Assembly: GCF_032154225.1 (NCBI RefSeq)
Contig: NZ_JALDYF010000005.1
Location: forward strand, 186,001-250,000
Direction of reading: 5' to 3'
DNA: 64,000 nucleotides
Origin: Psychrobacillus sp032154225
GTDB lineage: Bacteria > Bacillota > Bacilli > Bacillales_A > Planococcaceae
Part shown: positions 62,675-64,000 of the stretch, piece after piece
How positions within the stretch are numbered: the stretch's first letter is position 1
Layout: each line of letters starts with the position of its first letter
The notes under the pieces: generated by a model
Seen by the model: the letters and a program-made list of their open reading frames with translations, nothing else
Told to the model about the DNA's origin: nothing
Databases searched by the model: none
Made by a program: the position numbers and the translations under genes

Positions 62675-64000
62675 TTAATACAAACTCTTAATCAACGTTT
62701 CTAGCATAACTGGCATTTCAACAAATGCACTATCCACATGAAGTCGTTCCGTTCTTTGATGTGCATCTTTCCCGAATGGACCAACATTCAACACTGGTCC
62801 TTTTAGCTGAGCCATATCTTCGAACGGAATACTATACGTATCGCCCCATACTGGTGTATTACTTTCAAAAGCTGCCCATCCATTAGAATCGTCTGTATAA
62901 TTGACATAGCTTAAATCACAAATACCATTAAAATAGTGGATTTGATCTACTTTATTATCAAATGTTTTTGCCGACTTTTGCATTAACTCAAGCAACTCAA
63001 TAATAAGCGGATCATCTGATGTATTTACAGCTGGGTAATACGGTGGTGCAAACAATAGAACTGTTGCTGGTGCAAGCTCTTGGCATTGAATCATTAAATT
63101 ATCAACGATTCGCAGCGATTTTTCACGATCATCCCACTCATCGTTTTGAAGTGCTTCATTTTTCAAACGTTCCACTTCTGCTACACCTAATTTTTTAGTC
63201 GCATGTGCTAATAATTGCTCATATCGTAAAACCTTTACTTCGCCAACTCCTGCCACTTGCTCACGTTCACAAATGACTTTATAGCTCGCATTTAATGATG
63301 TCATTGATTCCACTGCAACTTGCTCGAATAAATCCATCACTTCTGCCGCTGTACGTTTCAACATAAACACATTATATAGTGCAGCTGCACGATAAGGTGT
63401 TTGAGTATCATACGATGATTTCAAATCCTTCTGCTGCAAAGAAACTGGTAATGGCGTACTTTCTCCAAGATCCGTTTCTCGGAATAATGGATTCCACTCC
63501 ATATTTTGCGTTAAGAATGAAGCAATATAGTTTGCGGTCATTCCTTTCATCGGCTCTCCAACATGAGTTTCTTTCCCATAAAATAATGCAGCAGGCATGA
63601 TTTTACCAATCGTTCCAGAGTATATATACTCTGCTATGTCGAATGGTTTTTGCGAAAAGGATGGTTCACTATTTAAAAATAATTTATAAGACAATCCATG
63701 TTCCTCGCGGATACGTACTAGCTCGATAACTGCTGCACGCATCCCAGCAGAATTTACTTCTTCATCTGGAACGGTCGTTAAAATTAAATTAATCGGCCAG
63801 TTTTCAGTACTTGCTTTTTCGATTAATTGCATATGAAGCGCAAGACCCATCTTCATATCCATCGTGCCTCTGCCAAACAAATACTTCCCTGTTTCCAAGT
63901 CGATACGAGCTGATTCTGGAAGGTCCTCTTTATGTTCCAACAACTTTTTTGTCAACTGCTCTGGAAAATAAGCAAGCGGCTCAAGGACACCATATTCTTC
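62675..64000 (-). CDS. rocB: M20-family peptidase RocB (5' end cut by window)
   Basis: The frame is open to the window edge (EEYGVLEPLAYFPEQ precedes the first apparent start), so the gene begins outside; 441 residues are visible of about 540 expected. M20 features: RGTMDMKMGLALHMQLI, TTVPDEEVNSAGMRAAV, and the late metal histidine in LNVGPFGKDAHQRTERLHV. Long RocB-specific segments (LFAPPYYPAVN, YFNGICDLSYVNY, NTPVWGDTYSIPFEDM) set it apart from ordinary M20 enzymes. RocB is an arginine-utilisation protein of unproven reaction in Bacillus subtilis. No other roc gene is in view. Confidence 0.88.
   Translation of the reverse strand, partial: EEYGVLEPLAYFPEQLTKKLLEHKEDLPESARIDLETGKYLFGRGTMDMKMGLALHMQLIEKASTENWPINLILTTVPDEEVNSAGMRAAVIELVRIREEHGLSYKLFLNSEPSFSQKPFDIAEYIYSGTIGKIMPAALFYGKETHVGEPMKGMTANYIASFLTQNMEWNPLFRETDLGESTPLPVSLQQKDLKSSYDTQTPYRAAALYNVFMLKRTAAEVMDLFEQVAVESMTSLNASYKVICEREQVAGVGEVKVLRYEQLLAHATKKLGVAEVERLKNEALQNDEWDDREKSLRIVDNLMIQCQELAPATVLLFAPPYYPAVNTSDDPLIIELLELMQKSAKTFDNKVDQIHYFNGICDLSYVNYTDDSNGWAAFESNTPVWGDTYSIPFEDMAQLKGPVLNVGPFGKDAHQRTERLHVDSAFVEMPVMLETLIKSLY

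Overview
The window is AT-rich, low-GC Gram-positive DNA of the Bacillales type. The gene set (SecA2 with SlaP, SbsC-like wall-binding domains, SLH protein, sortase substrate, ArlRS/YkoGH-like two-component system, PxpABC, RocB) and several dispersed intergenic repeats suggest a Planococcaceae/Caryophanaceae member such as Psychrobacillus or Lysinibacillus. That placement is inference; no rRNA or marker gene is present. I see no tRNA, rRNA, CRISPR array, prophage or intact insertion sequence.

Layout. 1-9.2 kb: truncated secA2 convergent with slaP, a Cache chemoreceptor, a secreted beta-propeller protein, an LCP-family enzyme and a secreted transglutaminase-like protein. 9.5-19.3 kb: an Rpn-type nuclease remnant, a sortase with a 1812-residue LPXTG adhesin, and a very large hybrid histidine kinase. 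19.4-31.6 kb: an 11-gene operon on the minus strand encoding an oligopeptide ABC importer, an IclR regulator, an M14-type peptidase, pyroglutamyl-peptidase and 5-oxoprolinase PxpBAC. 31.8-40.6 kb: two secreted proteins sharing an SbsC-like helical domain (one is a 5'-nucleotidase), an aminotransferase, a VOC protein, small ORFs, a MenC/N-acylamino acid racemase and proline dehydrogenase. 41.6-47.3 kb: a YkoGHI-like two-component system with a PepSY protein, a class I amidotransferase-fold hydrolase and IlvE. 47.5-56.7 kb: two S-layer-associated exported proteins, glycerate kinase, an NlpC/P60 hydrolase, a second chemoreceptor and glutamate dehydrogenase. 56.8-62.0 kb: a regulator followed by a YfcC transporter, an M20 amidohydrolase and a dipeptide epimerase. 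62.7-64 kb: a truncated rocB.

Two themes connect the genes. The first is the cell surface: accessory secretion, S-layer and SLH proteins, sortase, LCP and wall hydrolase. The second is peptide and glutamate-family catabolism: pyroglutamate, proline and arginine routes, glutamate dehydrogenase, and a second peptide/acyl-amino-acid operon. Both catabolic operons carry a candidate regulator gene and an inverted repeat just downstream of a recognisable promoter.

The most unusual non-coding feature is a roughly 600-bp composite repeat. It occurs three times (40.7-41.4, 54.6-55.2 inverted and 62.0-62.6 kb), each time filling the gap between convergent genes and ending against the terminator of a neighbouring gene. 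It contains a long hairpin with compensatory base changes between copies and a GC-richer module that also occurs alone near 44.9 kb.
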